Source: CAZCSJ01 sp964501445 (GTDB lineage: Bacteria > Patescibacteriota > Minisyncoccia > Sungbacterales > HO2-52-23). From it: a stretch of DNA of 32,678 nt. This document shows positions 5,937-13,815 of this stretch, piece by piece; position 1 is the first letter of the stretch, and the number at the start of each line of letters is the position of its first letter. The stretch is taken from contig CAZCSJ010000009.1 in NCBI GenBank assembly GCA_964501445.1, positions 1 through 32,678 of the forward strand, written 5' to 3'. The position numbers and the translations under genes are program-made. Below the pieces are notes generated by a model. It made no database searches and was not told where the DNA came from. It saw only the letters and a program-made list of their open reading frames with translations.

Positions 5937-5969
5937 CTAATCCGCTCGAGCGGATTAGTTGACATGTTG
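5926..5969. repeat. Palindrome copy 2, 44 bp perfect
   Basis: Arms CAACATGTCAACTAATCCGCTC and exact complement, centre at 5947/5948. It differs from copies 1 and 3 by a matched change in both arms (GTCACC to GTCAAC, and GGTGAC to GTTGAC), so perfect symmetry is kept. It lies 23 bp upstream of the Cas2/PaaX-like start. Confidence 0.95.
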
Positions 5970-5995
5970 TAAGAATAGAGGAAATCACCTACTAT
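5967..5995 (+). promoter_or_regulatory. Putative alaS promoter abutting palindrome
   Basis: TTGTAA (5967-5972), 17-base spacer, TACTAT (5990-5995), with ATG 6018 about 22 bases on. The first three bases of the -35 box are the last three of palindrome copy 2. Confidence 0.5.
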
Positions 5996-6017
5996 GAAGG
6001 AGCTAGCATGAAGGAAT

Positions 6018-7766
6018 ATGAGTGTCAATGAAATCCGGAAAAAATTCTTTGAATTTTTTGAAGCTCGGGGGCATGCGATTGTCCCGTCTTCTTCGCTGAT
6101 TCCCGACGACCCGTCGGTGCTTTTGACGACTGCCGGAATGCAGCAGTTCAAAAAATATTATACAGGCGAGGCGGATCCGATGAAAGATTTTGGGAGTAAG
6201 AATACGGCGTCCATTCAGAAATCATTCCGCACGTCGGATATAGACGAAGTGGGAGATGAATCCCACCTCACATTTTTTGAAATGATGGGTAATTTTAGTT
6301 TTGGCGGATATGGCAAAAAAGAAACAATTGAATATGCGCACGAATTTTTGACCAAGGAAATGGGGCTCACGATTTCGTATGTCACGGTATTTGAAGGAAA
6401 GGAGGATATCGGCGTTCCAAAAGATGAGGAATCAATTGCGATTTGGAAATCAATTGACCCCACTATCAAAATAATTGAGCAGGGGATGGATGATGTGTTC
6501 TGGGGGCCGACGGGAAGCGAGGGGCCGTGCGGGCCGACTACGGAGATATATATAGAAAATGGCGCGGGAGAGGCGATTGAGATATGGAATTGCGTTTTTA
6601 ATCAATATTATTTTTCGGGGAGCCGCGAGGAATTGAATAGCGGCTTATCGGGAAAGAAATTGCGGCCGCTTGAAATTTTCGGCGTGGATACCGGCATGGG
6701 GTTTGAGCGTCTTGCGATGGTAGCGCAGAAGACCCCGACGATTTTTGATACCGACCTTTTCTCCACCCTCATTACCAGTTTTCCTGATGCGTTTGACGAG
6801 AGGAAAAAACGTATTGTCGCGGACCATGCTCGCGCGATCGCCTTTTTGATTTCCGACGGGTTACGTCCTTCAAATAAAGGAGCGGGATACATACTTCGCC
6901 GTCTCATGCGCCGTATCATTGCGTATGGCGAATGGAATGCGCGCGCAGTATTTGAAGAGGTAGCGGCAATGTATCGGGGTGCATATCCGGAACTCGTGCA
7001 GGAAGTAATTGTTCAGGTATTTACGGAAGAGCGTGAAAAATTTGAGAGAACGCTCCGCGCGGGACTCCACGAGCTCGAACACGCGGAGACGATTGACTCA
7101 AAGACCGCATTCCGCCTCTATGAAAGTTTCGGTTTGCCGTTTGAGGTAATTAAGGAAGCCGCAAAGGAAAAAGCCGCAGGACTCTCGCGTGAAGAATTTG
7201 ACCAGGAATTTTTGCGCCACCAAGAGGTGTCGCGCGCAGGATCAGTTGCAAAATTCGGCGGGCATGGCCTGTATTTGAAAACAGGGGAACTTACGGTGCG
7301 CGATCAATCAGAGCTTGAGAAAGTGACGCGGCTTCACACCGCAACCCATCTTTTGCACGCCGCGCTCCGCGCCGTGCTTGGAGACGAAGTGCGCCAGGAC
7401 GGTTCGGATATTACGGTTGAGCGCACGCGGCTGGATTTTCGTTTCTCAAGAAAAGTGGAGAAAGACGAACTTGCGAAAGCGGAAGAATGGGTGAATGACG
7501 CAATAAAAAAAGATTTGTCCGTGAAGTGGGAGGAAATGCCATATGAGAAAGCGGCAGCTGAGGGCGCGCTCGGATTTTTCCAGGAAAAATATGGTGCGAT
7601 GGTAAAAGTATATACTGTGTTTGATTCAAAGACCGGTGAGGTCTACTCAAAGGAACTGTGCGGCGGGCCGCATGTGGAGCACACGGGCATCATCGGCAAT
7701 TTTCGGATTCTCAAAGAGGAATCCAGCAGTGCGGGCGTGAGGAGGATACGAGCGGTTGTTGAATAA
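6018..7766 (+). CDS. alaS: Alanyl-tRNA synthetase, short form
   Basis: AlaRS charges tRNA-Ala. The class II catalytic core is at the N-terminus (LIPDDPSVLLTTAGMQQFKKY, about 28-47; GSEGPCGPTTEIY, 166-178; DTGMGFERL, 224-232). The editing domain is present with H440/H444 (RLHTATHLLH) and C548/H552 (CGGPHVEHTG), so mischarged Ser/Gly-tRNA can probably be cleared. The protein is 582 residues against about 875 in E. coli: the C-terminal C-Ala/DHHA1 domain is missing and the glycine-rich barrel that usually precedes the editing motif seems absent. Termination is clean (GVRRIRAVVE then stop), and short AlaRS is seen in other CPR genomes, so this looks ancestral and not a frameshift. Confidence 0.95.
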   Translation: MSVNEIRKKFFEFFEARGHAIVPSSSLIPDDPSVLLTTAGMQQFKKYYTGEADPMKDFGSKNTASIQKSFRTSDIDEVGDESHLTFFEMMGNFSFGGYGKKETIEYAHEFLTKEMGLTISYVTVFEGKEDIGVPKDEESIAIWKSIDPTIKIIEQGMDDVFWGPTGSEGPCGPTTEIYIENGAGEAIEIWNCVFNQYYFSGSREELNSGLSGKKLRPLEIFGVDTGMGFERLAMVAQKTPTIFDTDLFSTLITSFPDAFDERKKRIVADHARAIAFLISDGLRPSNKGAGYILRRLMRRIIAYGEWNARAVFEEVAAMYRGAYPELVQEVIVQVFTEEREKFERTLRAGLHELEHAETIDSKTAFRLYESFGLPFEVIKEAAKEKAAGLSREEFDQEFLRHQEVSRAGSVAKFGGHGLYLKTGELTVRDQSELEKVTRLHTATHLLHAALRAVLGDEVRQDGSDITVERTRLDFRFSRKVEKDELAKAEEWVNDAIKKDLSVKWEEMPYEKAAAEGALGFFQEKYGAMVKVYTVFDSKTGEVYSKELCGGPHVEHTGIIGNFRILKEESSSAGVRRIRAVVE

Positions 7767-7872
7767 ATTTCTAATTTCTAATTAACCTAATTTCTAAACT
7801 ACTCTTTCTTGATTTTGAGACATTTGGATTTATTGAGGTTGATTAGAAATTAGTAATTAGAAATTGTATACT
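7767..7872 (+). repeat. AT-rich inverted-repeat spacer and PilM-like promoter
   Basis: ATTTCTAATTTCTAATTA near 7767 pairs with TTAGAAATTAGTAATTAGAAATT (about 7843-7865). Spacers of this kind recur in the window. A TATACT box (7867-7872) at its end lies six bases before ATG 7879. Confidence 0.6.
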
Positions 7873-7878
7873 TACGGT

Positions 7879-9021
7879 ATGTCCTGGATTCGTCTTTTTG
7901 GGCCCTTTGGCTCGCGGCTCAATGCGGTGGTGGATGTGGGTTCCCATTCCATCAAAGCCCTTGCGTTTGATTCCAAGAGCGGGAGCGCGCCGCGGGTGGT
8001 AAAAAAATTTGCAACGCATCTTGCCCTGAATGCTTCCCCGGCTCAGCGCGTCGCACGCCTCCGCGAGTTTCTTTCGGTACTGGTGCAAAAACTTTGCGAG
8101 ATTCCCGGACGAACGGTGGTCGCAATCGGGCCACATCTTGCGGAGCACTCCTTTGGGTATTGGCAGGCCGGTCGGAGCATTGCGGGGGCCGGAATGGCAA
8201 AGGCCGAGGCGGCGCGCATATTCCAACAGCTCCTCGAGGCGCATCACCCGGCATCGCGCCTCGCAATGGCATACCCCCTTGAGATCTACGCAAACGGGTA
8301 TCCCGCGAGTTTTGATGAGATCGCATCGGGTAATGTCAAGGACATAGGGTTTGCGACACTCCTCATGCAGCTCTCCGAAGACGCAGGAAACGGGATCGCA
8401 TCGCTCTCAAAGAGTTTGGGCGGCATGCCGCTTGAATTCATTCCGCTCCCGGCAGCATATGGCGAGGCATTGGCGCGTGCCGATATCCGCGATGCCGTTC
8501 TTTTAGATATCGGTGGTGAAGAAACCGCAGGGCTTTTGGTGCGCGATGGCGCGCTTCGTTCTCTCATGACATTTCCGATCGGCGCCAACCACTTTCTCCG
8601 TACGCTCGCGCGGGAAACCGATGCGTCGCTTCAGGATCTGGAGCGCGACTTTCGCGGCTATGCGCAGGGAATGGACGGGAGTTCCACCCGCCGCGCGGCG
8701 ATCCACGGAGAGTTTCAAAAAAAGGCAGAGGAGTGGCAGCGGGGATTTACCGAAGCGCTTGAGGGGTGGTATACCCAGGGTCCTCTTCCCTCGCTCGTAC
8801 TCCTCACGGGCGGGGGCGCGCGGATACCGGAAATTGCCGATGTCCTGCGAAATCCTTCGTGGCTCGCTCCGTTTTCACACGCAGAATCGGTGTCGCTCCG
8901 CGTATGGGACGGTCCGGCAATGTTTGGCGGGAGTTCTCTCAAAGGCATGCTTGCGGGACCCGAGGATGCGGGACTGGGCGCACTTATTGTATATTCAATG
9001 TATAGGAAACCATTATTTTAA
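7879..9021 (+). CDS. Actin-like ATPase, FtsA/PilM family
   Basis: The 380-residue protein has the actin/FtsA fold signatures: phosphate-1 VVDVGSHSIKALAFD (about 15-29), phosphate-2 AVLLDIGGEETAGLLV (about 206-221) and the adenosine motif VLLTGGGARIPEIA (about 306-319). It could be PilM (cytoplasmic ring protein of type IV pili) or an FtsA-like division protein; the family boundary is hard to place from sequence. The next gene encodes a single-pass membrane protein, which fits a PilM-PilN-like pair. An upstream ATG in frame exists at 7864, but 7879 has TATACT exactly six bases before it, so it is chosen. Confidence 0.75.
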   Translation: MSWIRLFGPFGSRLNAVVDVGSHSIKALAFDSKSGSAPRVVKKFATHLALNASPAQRVARLREFLSVLVQKLCEIPGRTVVAIGPHLAEHSFGYWQAGRSIAGAGMAKAEAARIFQQLLEAHHPASRLAMAYPLEIYANGYPASFDEIASGNVKDIGFATLLMQLSEDAGNGIASLSKSLGGMPLEFIPLPAAYGEALARADIRDAVLLDIGGEETAGLLVRDGALRSLMTFPIGANHFLRTLARETDASLQDLERDFRGYAQGMDGSSTRRAAIHGEFQKKAEEWQRGFTEALEGWYTQGPLPSLVLLTGGGARIPEIADVLRNPSWLAPFSHAESVSLRVWDGPAMFGGSSLKGMLAGPEDAGLGALIVYSMYRKPLF

Positions 9022-9191
9022 GTTGATACGGGGTATGCCCCGTAATACAACCTCGACCATAGTCAGTGCCCAAAGTGATATTCTCCACATGAATATGAAC
9101 AATGTATACAGACATCAGATAACCATTCATACATCAGCTCCGAACGAGCCCCCGACGATACGTCGGGGCAGTCGAGGTTGATATACGGGGT
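9022..9191 (+). repeat. 170-bp spacer with nested inverted repeats
   Basis: Contains hairpin TACGGGG-tatg-CCCCGTA (9027-9044), hairpin CCCCGACG-ata-CGTCGGGG (9150-9168), and 10-base arms CAACCTCGAC (9048-9057) / GTCGAGGTTG (9171-9180). The phrase ACGGGGTATGCC occurs at both ends. No convincing gene; could be a structured leader of the next gene. Confidence 0.6.
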
Positions 9192-10628
9192 ATGCCAAAA
9201 CACGTTATTGATCTCCGGGCGCTCAAAGCAAAACGGCAAAAACACGAGGATGCGAGTGTGGAAGTAGATAAGAGAGAGGAGCGCGTGGAGGAGCAAAAAA
9301 AGGAGGTACCAGAGCCGGTGTCCGCACAGGCCGCACCGGAGGAGGCGATCATTATCACCGATCCGATTGAAGAGAAAACAGAACAGTTTTGGAGTTCCGG
9401 ACAGGGAAATGGGTCCGAAACTGTAGATGCGCGAGACATGGGCGCGCCCCCCACGCTCCGTTTTTGGCAGCGCGAGGGGCCTCCCTCTGTCTGGTGGGGT
9501 GTTGCGAGCGGCGGAGCGGTACTGCTCGTATTTGTACTTCTCCTTTCCACGGTTTTTGCGCGTGTCACGGTAAGTGTGAAGCCGCGTGTGGAAAATCTCG
9601 CGCTTGAAGGCATTACGGTGGCGTTGAGCACCGCTGCATCACGCGTGGAATTCCTCCAAAAAGTGATCCCTGCAGAGCGGCTTGAATTTCTCCAAACATT
9701 CTCGGAGGAATTTGACGCAACCGGTACGAAAATGGTGGAAGAGAAGGCGCGCGGCAAAGCCCTTCTCTTTAACCAATTTAGCTCTTCACCCCAAACCCTT
9801 CGCGAAGGCACGCGCTTTACCGCGGATTCCGGGATGATCTTTCGTATCGCGAAGGCAGTGGTGATTCCGGGCGCAAAAATCGTTGAGGGGAAGATTACCC
9901 CCCAATCGGTGGAGGTGGAGCTCGTGGCAGACAAGGCAGGAGAGGAACAAAACATCACCAGAGAAATAACTTTGAGGATTGTTAATTTTAAAGGCACGCC
10001 CAAGTACGATGGATTTTATGCGATTGCAAAAGAGGGACTTACCGGGGGATTTAAGGGAGAGGCACGAGTGGTAACCAAAGAGGACATTTCTCGCGCGCAA
10101 AGTGCCTTTACGGAAAAAATGCAGACCGTACTCGCCGCTGAACTTCAAAAGAAGGTGCCTCCGGGATTCACACTGGTGGAGGCGTTTCGCATGATTGACG
10201 TCGTGAAAACGCAAGCGCCCGCGCCCAATACCCGCGCGGAGCGTTTTACCGTCACACGGGAGGCGCGCGCACGCGCATTTATATTCCGTAAAGAAGATGT
10301 GGTTGCGTTTCTGCGCGAAACCCTCCTTACGGAAAAAGAGCACCAGGCGTTTGTGGAAGATTCTGAGGAGCTCATATTCCGCGCCCGGAGCATTGATTTT
10401 GACAACGGGAGGGTGGAGGCCGCAATTGAAGGTTCTATAAAAGTAAAAGCGGTGCTTCCGTCAGAGGACCTCGCGCGTTTGGTGAAGGGGAAAAAGGAGG
10501 GGTCCATCGTGCAGGCGTTGAAAAGCAGAGAGGAGGTTGCGGATTTTAGCCTCTCATTTTTCCCTCCATGGCTTTTCAGCGCCCCCGAGAATGAGAAAAA
10601 AATACGGCTGGTTATTGAAAACCCGTGA
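9192..10628 (+). CDS. Membrane-anchored protein, baseplate J-like
   Basis: A 478-residue protein with a charged cytoplasmic N-terminus (1-95, including a Glu/Lys-rich stretch at 19-45), one transmembrane helix (about 101-123, WWGVASGGAVLLVFVLLL) and a large extracellular part. The segment GKALLFNQFSSSPQTLREGTRF resembles the repeated beta domain seen in CPR proteins annotated as baseplate J/gp47-like. It follows the PilM/FtsA-like gene on the same strand after 170 bp, so the two may form an envelope complex, perhaps pilus-related. No enzyme motif is visible. The function is unknown. Confidence 0.6.
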   Translation: MPKHVIDLRALKAKRQKHEDASVEVDKREERVEEQKKEVPEPVSAQAAPEEAIIITDPIEEKTEQFWSSGQGNGSETVDARDMGAPPTLRFWQREGPPSVWWGVASGGAVLLVFVLLLSTVFARVTVSVKPRVENLALEGITVALSTAASRVEFLQKVIPAERLEFLQTFSEEFDATGTKMVEEKARGKALLFNQFSSSPQTLREGTRFTADSGMIFRIAKAVVIPGAKIVEGKITPQSVEVELVADKAGEEQNITREITLRIVNFKGTPKYDGFYAIAKEGLTGGFKGEARVVTKEDISRAQSAFTEKMQTVLAAELQKKVPPGFTLVEAFRMIDVVKTQAPAPNTRAERFTVTREARARAFIFRKEDVVAFLRETLLTEKEHQAFVEDSEELIFRARSIDFDNGRVEAAIEGSIKVKAVLPSEDLARLVKGKKEGSIVQALKSREEVADFSLSFFPPWLFSAPENEKKIRLVIENP

Positions 10629-10648
10629 TATGCGGTCGTGCCTTTTTA

Positions 10649-10677
10649 TTGACACACCTACACATATTTGATATCCT
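10649..10677 (+). promoter_or_regulatory. Promoter of the infA-ribosomal cluster
   Basis: Consensus TTGACA (10649-10654), 17-base spacer, TATCCT (10672-10677), 18 bases before ATG 10696, giving a leader of about 12 bases. The same TTGACA-17-TATCCT combination recurs at 29998. Confidence 0.75.
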
Positions 10678-10695
10678 CATTCGTGTTCGTCCAGT

Positions 10696-10914
10696 ATGGG
10701 AAAAAGCGATAAGATTTTGCAAGAGGGGGTGGTAACGGAGAATCTCCCTAATACGTTTTTCCGCGTGGAACTTGATGATGGGCGTTTGATTTTAGCCCAC
10801 CTTTCGGGGAAAATGCGGATGTATTATATAAAGGTACTCCCCGGGGATCGGGTGCGGGTGGAGATGAGCCCGTATGATGAAACGAAGGGGAGGATCGTAT
10901 TGAGACTTAAGTGA
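10696..10914 (+). CDS. infA: Translation initiation factor IF-1
   Basis: At 72 residues this is full length for IF-1, a single OB-fold protein that occupies the 30S A site during initiation. Typical motifs are present: EGVVTENLPNTFFRVELDDG, VLPGDRVRVEMSPYD and KGRIVLRLK. It heads the cluster infA-rpmJ-rpsM-rpsK-rpsD-rpoA-rplQ, the usual bacterial order. Its stop codon is the first triplet of an ~87-bp repeat. Confidence 0.98.
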   Translation: MGKSDKILQEGVVTENLPNTFFRVELDDGRLILAHLSGKMRMYYIKVLPGDRVRVEMSPYDETKGRIVLRLK

Positions 10915-10998
10915 GTTTTTGAGTTTAACGAGTTGCTGAGTTTAGAACTCATTAACTTCGATGCCCTATGGCAGAAACTCATTAACTCAATAACTGAT
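10912..10998 (+). repeat. Stop-to-start repeat R1
   Basis: TGAGTTTTTGAGTTTAACGAG on the left and AACTCATTAACTCAATAACTGATT on the right form an imperfect inverted repeat. It runs from the infA stop codon to the base before the rpmJ TTG start. Related to R2 (13721), R3 (14161) and R4 (30732). Confidence 0.8.
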
Positions 10999-11115
10999 TT
11001 GAAAGTTCGTGCTTCCGTAAAACCGATGTGTGCGAAATGCAAAACAGTCCGGCGGAAAGGTCGGTTGTTTGTTATCTGCAAGGCCAACCCAAAACATAAG
11101 CAACGACAAGGATGA
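10999..11115 (+). CDS. rpmJ: Ribosomal protein L36 (bL36)
   Basis: The 38-residue product reads LKVRASVKPMCAKCKTVRR..KANPKHKQRQG, a standard L36 with its zinc ligands (MCAKC and a later Cys/His in ICKANPKH). The frame is open further upstream, through repeat R1, but homology begins at KVRASVKPMC. The start is therefore TTG 10999, immediately after the repeat. The stop overlaps the rpsM start as ATGA. Confidence 0.95.
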   Translation: MKVRASVKPMCAKCKTVRRKGRLFVICKANPKHKQRQG

Positions 11116-11498
11116 GAATCGCAGGCGTCAACATTCCGGACAATAAGAAAATTGAGTACGCGCTTCCCTACATATATGGGATCGGTTTGACGCTCGCAAA
11201 AAAAATTGTGAAGCACTGCCAGATAGATCCCGCAAAGCGCGCAAAAGACCTCACCCCCCAAGAAGTAAATAAGATCCGCGAAAGCATTGAGAAGAATTAT
11301 AAGATTGAAGGCGATTTGCGGCGCGAGATTATGATGAATGTGAAGCGTTTGCGGGAGCTCCAGTCGTATCGCGGTGTGCGCCACATGCGCGGTCTTCCGG
11401 TGCGGGGGCAGCGCACCAAGACCAACTCGCGCACGCGCCGCGGTAATGTGCGAAAAACAATGGGGTCGGGAAGAAAACCGGCGGCAAGCCCAACGTAA
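11112..11498 (+). CDS. rpsM: Ribosomal protein S13 (uS13)
   Basis: The 128-residue product starts MRIAGVNIPDNKKIEYALPYIYGIG and ends with the basic tail RGLPVRGQRTKTNSRTRRG, both diagnostic for S13, which sits in the 30S head and contacts the P-site tRNA and S19. The start overlaps the rpmJ stop by four bases (ATGA), so translation is probably coupled. A 139-bp repeat-rich spacer follows before rpsK. Confidence 0.98.
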   Translation: MRIAGVNIPDNKKIEYALPYIYGIGLTLAKKIVKHCQIDPAKRAKDLTPQEVNKIRESIEKNYKIEGDLRREIMMNVKRLRELQSYRGVRHMRGLPVRGQRTKTNSRTRRGNVRKTMGSGRKPAASPT

Positions 11499-11637
11499 AA
11501 TCAAAAATAAAAAATCAAATATCAAAATGACAAATCAAAATGTTAAAATTAGCACGGTTTTAAATCGTCCCGATGTACATCGGGACACCACATTTTTGCA
11601 TTTTGCATTTTAGTTTTTGATATTGAGCGAAGCGATT
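11499..11637 (+). repeat. AT-rich spacer with 20-bp palindrome
   Basis: Low-complexity AAATCAAAAATAAAAAATC-like sequence pairs loosely with GCATTTTGCATTTTAGTTTTTG near the end. In the middle is a perfect 20-bp palindrome (11567-11586) with arms GTCCCGATGT. No gene or clear terminator. Confidence 0.7.
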
Positions 11638-12069
11638 ATGGGAAAGACCAGAATTATCAAAAAAGGCGAAACGACGCCGATGGAGGAAAAAACGCAGAAG
11701 GCGTCGGAGAAAATGGGACACAGAATCGCACGCGGTATTGCCCATGTCCAGGCGACGTATAACAATACCATGATTACGGTAACGGATGAGAAAGGCAATG
11801 CGCTCGGGTGGTCGTCTGCAGGGTCTCTCGGGTATTCCGGCGCGAAAAAAGCGACACCATTCGTTGCCGCGCGGGTGGCTGAGACCGTTGCCGAAAAAGT
11901 ACGCAAATCCGGTGTGCAGGAATTGGTGGTCCGCGTGAGCGGGGTTGGTTCCGGGCGGGATTCAGCGGTGCGCGCGCTCGCAAATCAAGGGTTTCACTTG
12001 GTCGCCATTGAGGACGTGACGCCGATTCCCCATAACGGTCCTCGTCCGAGAAAACCCCGGCGCGTCTAA
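11638..12069 (+). CDS. rpsK: Ribosomal protein S11 (uS11)
   Basis: A 143-residue S11 with a charged N-terminal tail (MGKTRIIKKGETTPMEEKTQKASEK) followed by the conserved body: ARGIAHVQATYNNTMITVTDEKGNAL, SSAGSLGYSGAKKATPFVA and the end VTPIPHNGPRPRKPRRV. S11 lines the 30S platform near the E site. An in-frame ATG at 11617 adds seven residues; 11638 is preferred because it gives the typical MGK start. No Shine-Dalgarno is visible. Confidence 0.97.
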   Translation: MGKTRIIKKGETTPMEEKTQKASEKMGHRIARGIAHVQATYNNTMITVTDEKGNALGWSSAGSLGYSGAKKATPFVAARVAETVAEKVRKSGVQELVVRVSGVGSGRDSAVRALANQGFHLVAIEDVTPIPHNGPRPRKPRRV

Positions 12070-12100
12070 ACGGAGAATTATGAATTAGGAATTACGAATT

Positions 12101-12727
12101 ATGGCATTACGCTTACTCGAAAAAGTTGAAAGACGATTAGGCCAAAAGCTCGGGTTGAAGCCCGAGCGATGCAGCGGTCCCAAATGTGCGGCCGTGCGCC
12201 GGGCCTATCCGCCGGGCGCGCACGGGAAAGCGCGGAGGCGCGCCCCTTCGGAATACGGCGAACTCCTCCGCGAGAAGCAGAAAGTACGGTTTTTGTATGG
12301 AATTGACGATACAAAGATGAGAGCGTATATTGCCAAGGCCGCGGGACGCACGGGTTTTTTTACCGCACACCTTGTGCGGTTGCTTGAATCGCGGCTTGAC
12401 AATGTGGTATTTCGTCTCGGCTTTGCGGCTTCGCGCCGTGCGGCGCGCCATTGTGTCAAGTACGGCCATATCACCGTGAATGGCAGGAAGGTCACCATCC
12501 CTTCTTATCAGGTGAGAAGGGAGGACTCAATCGGGATTCGCGGCGAGTCCCGCGGGTCCGCGCTCTTTACAGATCTTGATCTGCGGTTAAAAAAGTATGA
12601 GCCGCCCCTTTGGCTCGCGCTTGATAAAGGGGCAAAAGTCGGAACAGTCGCTGGCGACCCTCTCCCCGAGGGCGAGGGCGCGCCTATGGCCGATCTCATT
12701 AAAATAAAAGAGTTTTATTCACGATAA
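12101..12727 (+). CDS. rpsD: Ribosomal protein S4 (uS4)
   Basis: A 208-residue S4, a primary 16S-binding protein. The N-terminal part has PERCSGPKCAAVRRAYPPGAHG and EYGELLREKQKVRFLYGI. The S4 RNA-binding domain is LVRLLESRLDNVVFRLGFAASRRAARHCVKYGHITVNGRKV. It ends KIKEFYSR, as usual. Two cysteines near the N-terminus are fewer than the four of zinc-binding S4 forms. The short upstream spacer is made of ATTAGGAATTACGAATT units; AGGAA there pairs with the unusual 16S end, possibly by chance. Confidence 0.98.
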   Translation: MALRLLEKVERRLGQKLGLKPERCSGPKCAAVRRAYPPGAHGKARRRAPSEYGELLREKQKVRFLYGIDDTKMRAYIAKAAGRTGFFTAHLVRLLESRLDNVVFRLGFAASRRAARHCVKYGHITVNGRKVTIPSYQVRREDSIGIRGESRGSALFTDLDLRLKKYEPPLWLALDKGAKVGTVAGDPLPEGEGAPMADLIKIKEFYSR

Positions 12728-12735
12728 ATAAACAG

Positions 12736-13719
12736 ATGATTACTCTCCCATCCACACCAAAAGTTATTTTTGAAGAGGGGCATAAAGCGATTTTTGAAGT
12801 AGAAGGGCTGTACCCCGGATACGGCCAGATGATTGGCAACAGTATCCGCCGCGTGCTTATCTCGTCGCTCAGGGGTGCAGCCATCACCTCGGTGAAAATA
12901 GAGGGCGTGCGCCATGAGTTTTCTACCATTGAGGGGATGATGGAGGATATGATTGAGTTGGTGCTCAATTTAAAGCAGATGCGATTTCGTCTCACTGGTG
13001 ACGGGCCCTACACCATTGCACTCTCGGTGAGCGGCGAACGCGAAGTGAAGGGCAAGGATTTCAAAGCCCCCGGGCAGGTGGAGATCGTGACTCCCGACCT
13101 CCATATTGCGACGCTCACCGCAAAGAAAGCAGCGCTTGTGATGGAGGCAACGGTAGAGGCGGGGCTGGGATATATGCCCCAGGAGACGCGCATGAAAGAG
13201 AAGGTGGATGTGGGGATGATTGCGCTTGATGCGGCGTTCTCGCCGGTGAGGCGGGCAAACTATGAGGTGGAGCATATGCGTGTCGGGGATCGCACGGATT
13301 ACAACCGCTTGCGTCTGTTTGTGGAAACCGACGGTTCCCTCACTCCCCGCGAGGCATTTAGCCAGGCCGCGCAGATTCTTGTGGGGCAGTTTGATGCCCT
13401 CTCAAAGGGGTTTACGGAAGGCATTGCACCCGCTCCCCTTTCTTCCATTTCGGAACTCGCATCGGAGGGAGAAGGAGAGGAATCGGGCGCGGCCGAGGGC
13501 GAGAGCGAGGGCGAAGCGCTTCTTAAAATGAAACTTGATGAATTGAAGCATTTGTCGAGCCGGACGTTAAATGTGCTGCGCGAGGCAGGCATTAAGACCG
13601 TGGGGGGGATTTCGCGAAAGAAAGAAGTAACACTTCGAGAAATAGAAGGCCTTGGCGACAAAGGGATTCAGGAGATTAAAAAGGCGCTCGGGACATACGG
13701 GATCACCTTGAAGCAGTAA
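12736..13719 (+). CDS. rpoA: RNA polymerase alpha subunit
   Basis: The 327-residue alpha subunit has an N-terminal assembly domain (GYGQMIGNSIRRVLISSLRGAAITSVKI, about 29-56) and a C-terminal domain with helix-hairpin-helix motifs (LSSRTLNVLREAGIKTVGGISRKKEVTLREIEGLGDKGIQEIKKAL). They are joined by an acidic Glu/Ser/Gly linker (about 237-258). It lies 8 bp after rpsD and before rplQ in the conserved order. Length is normal. Confidence 0.98.
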   Translation: MITLPSTPKVIFEEGHKAIFEVEGLYPGYGQMIGNSIRRVLISSLRGAAITSVKIEGVRHEFSTIEGMMEDMIELVLNLKQMRFRLTGDGPYTIALSVSGEREVKGKDFKAPGQVEIVTPDLHIATLTAKKAALVMEATVEAGLGYMPQETRMKEKVDVGMIALDAAFSPVRRANYEVEHMRVGDRTDYNRLRLFVETDGSLTPREAFSQAAQILVGQFDALSKGFTEGIAPAPLSSISELASEGEGEESGAAEGESEGEALLKMKLDELKHLSSRTLNVLREAGIKTVGGISRKKEVTLREIEGLGDKGIQEIKKALGTYGITLKQ

Positions 13720-13720
13720 A

Positions 13721-13815
13721 TGAGTTTTGAGTTTAATGAGTTTCGATCGCCCTCGGCGATCTCGGAGTTAAAACACTCATCAACTTATTAAACTCATCGA
13801 CTGATTAAACTGACT
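13721..13815 (+). repeat. Stop-to-start repeat R2
   Basis: TGAGTTTTGAGTTTAATGAG, a GC-rich centre (GATCGCCCTCGGCGATC) and AACTCATCGACTGATTAAACTGACT. It fills the rpoA-rplQ gap, from just after the rpoA stop to the base before rplQ. Confidence 0.85.

Noticed and set aside
5204..5969. Palindromes as simple transcription terminators
   Set aside because: No T run follows either arm, copy 2 is upstream of both adjacent genes, and copy 2 contains a promoter -35 box.
6008..6016. ATG at 6008 as alaS start
   Set aside because: Out of frame with alaS; ATG 6018 gives the family start MSVNEIRKKFFEFFEARGH.
9034..9181. 48-codon frame MPRNTTSTIVSAQ.. between the PilM-like gene and its partner
   Set aside because: Starts inside a hairpin loop, covers inverted repeats and shows no recognisable protein features.
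10933..11001. Longer rpmJ start at the upstream TTG/ATG-like codons
   Set aside because: The extra sequence is translated repeat R1; homology to L36 starts at the TTG 10999.
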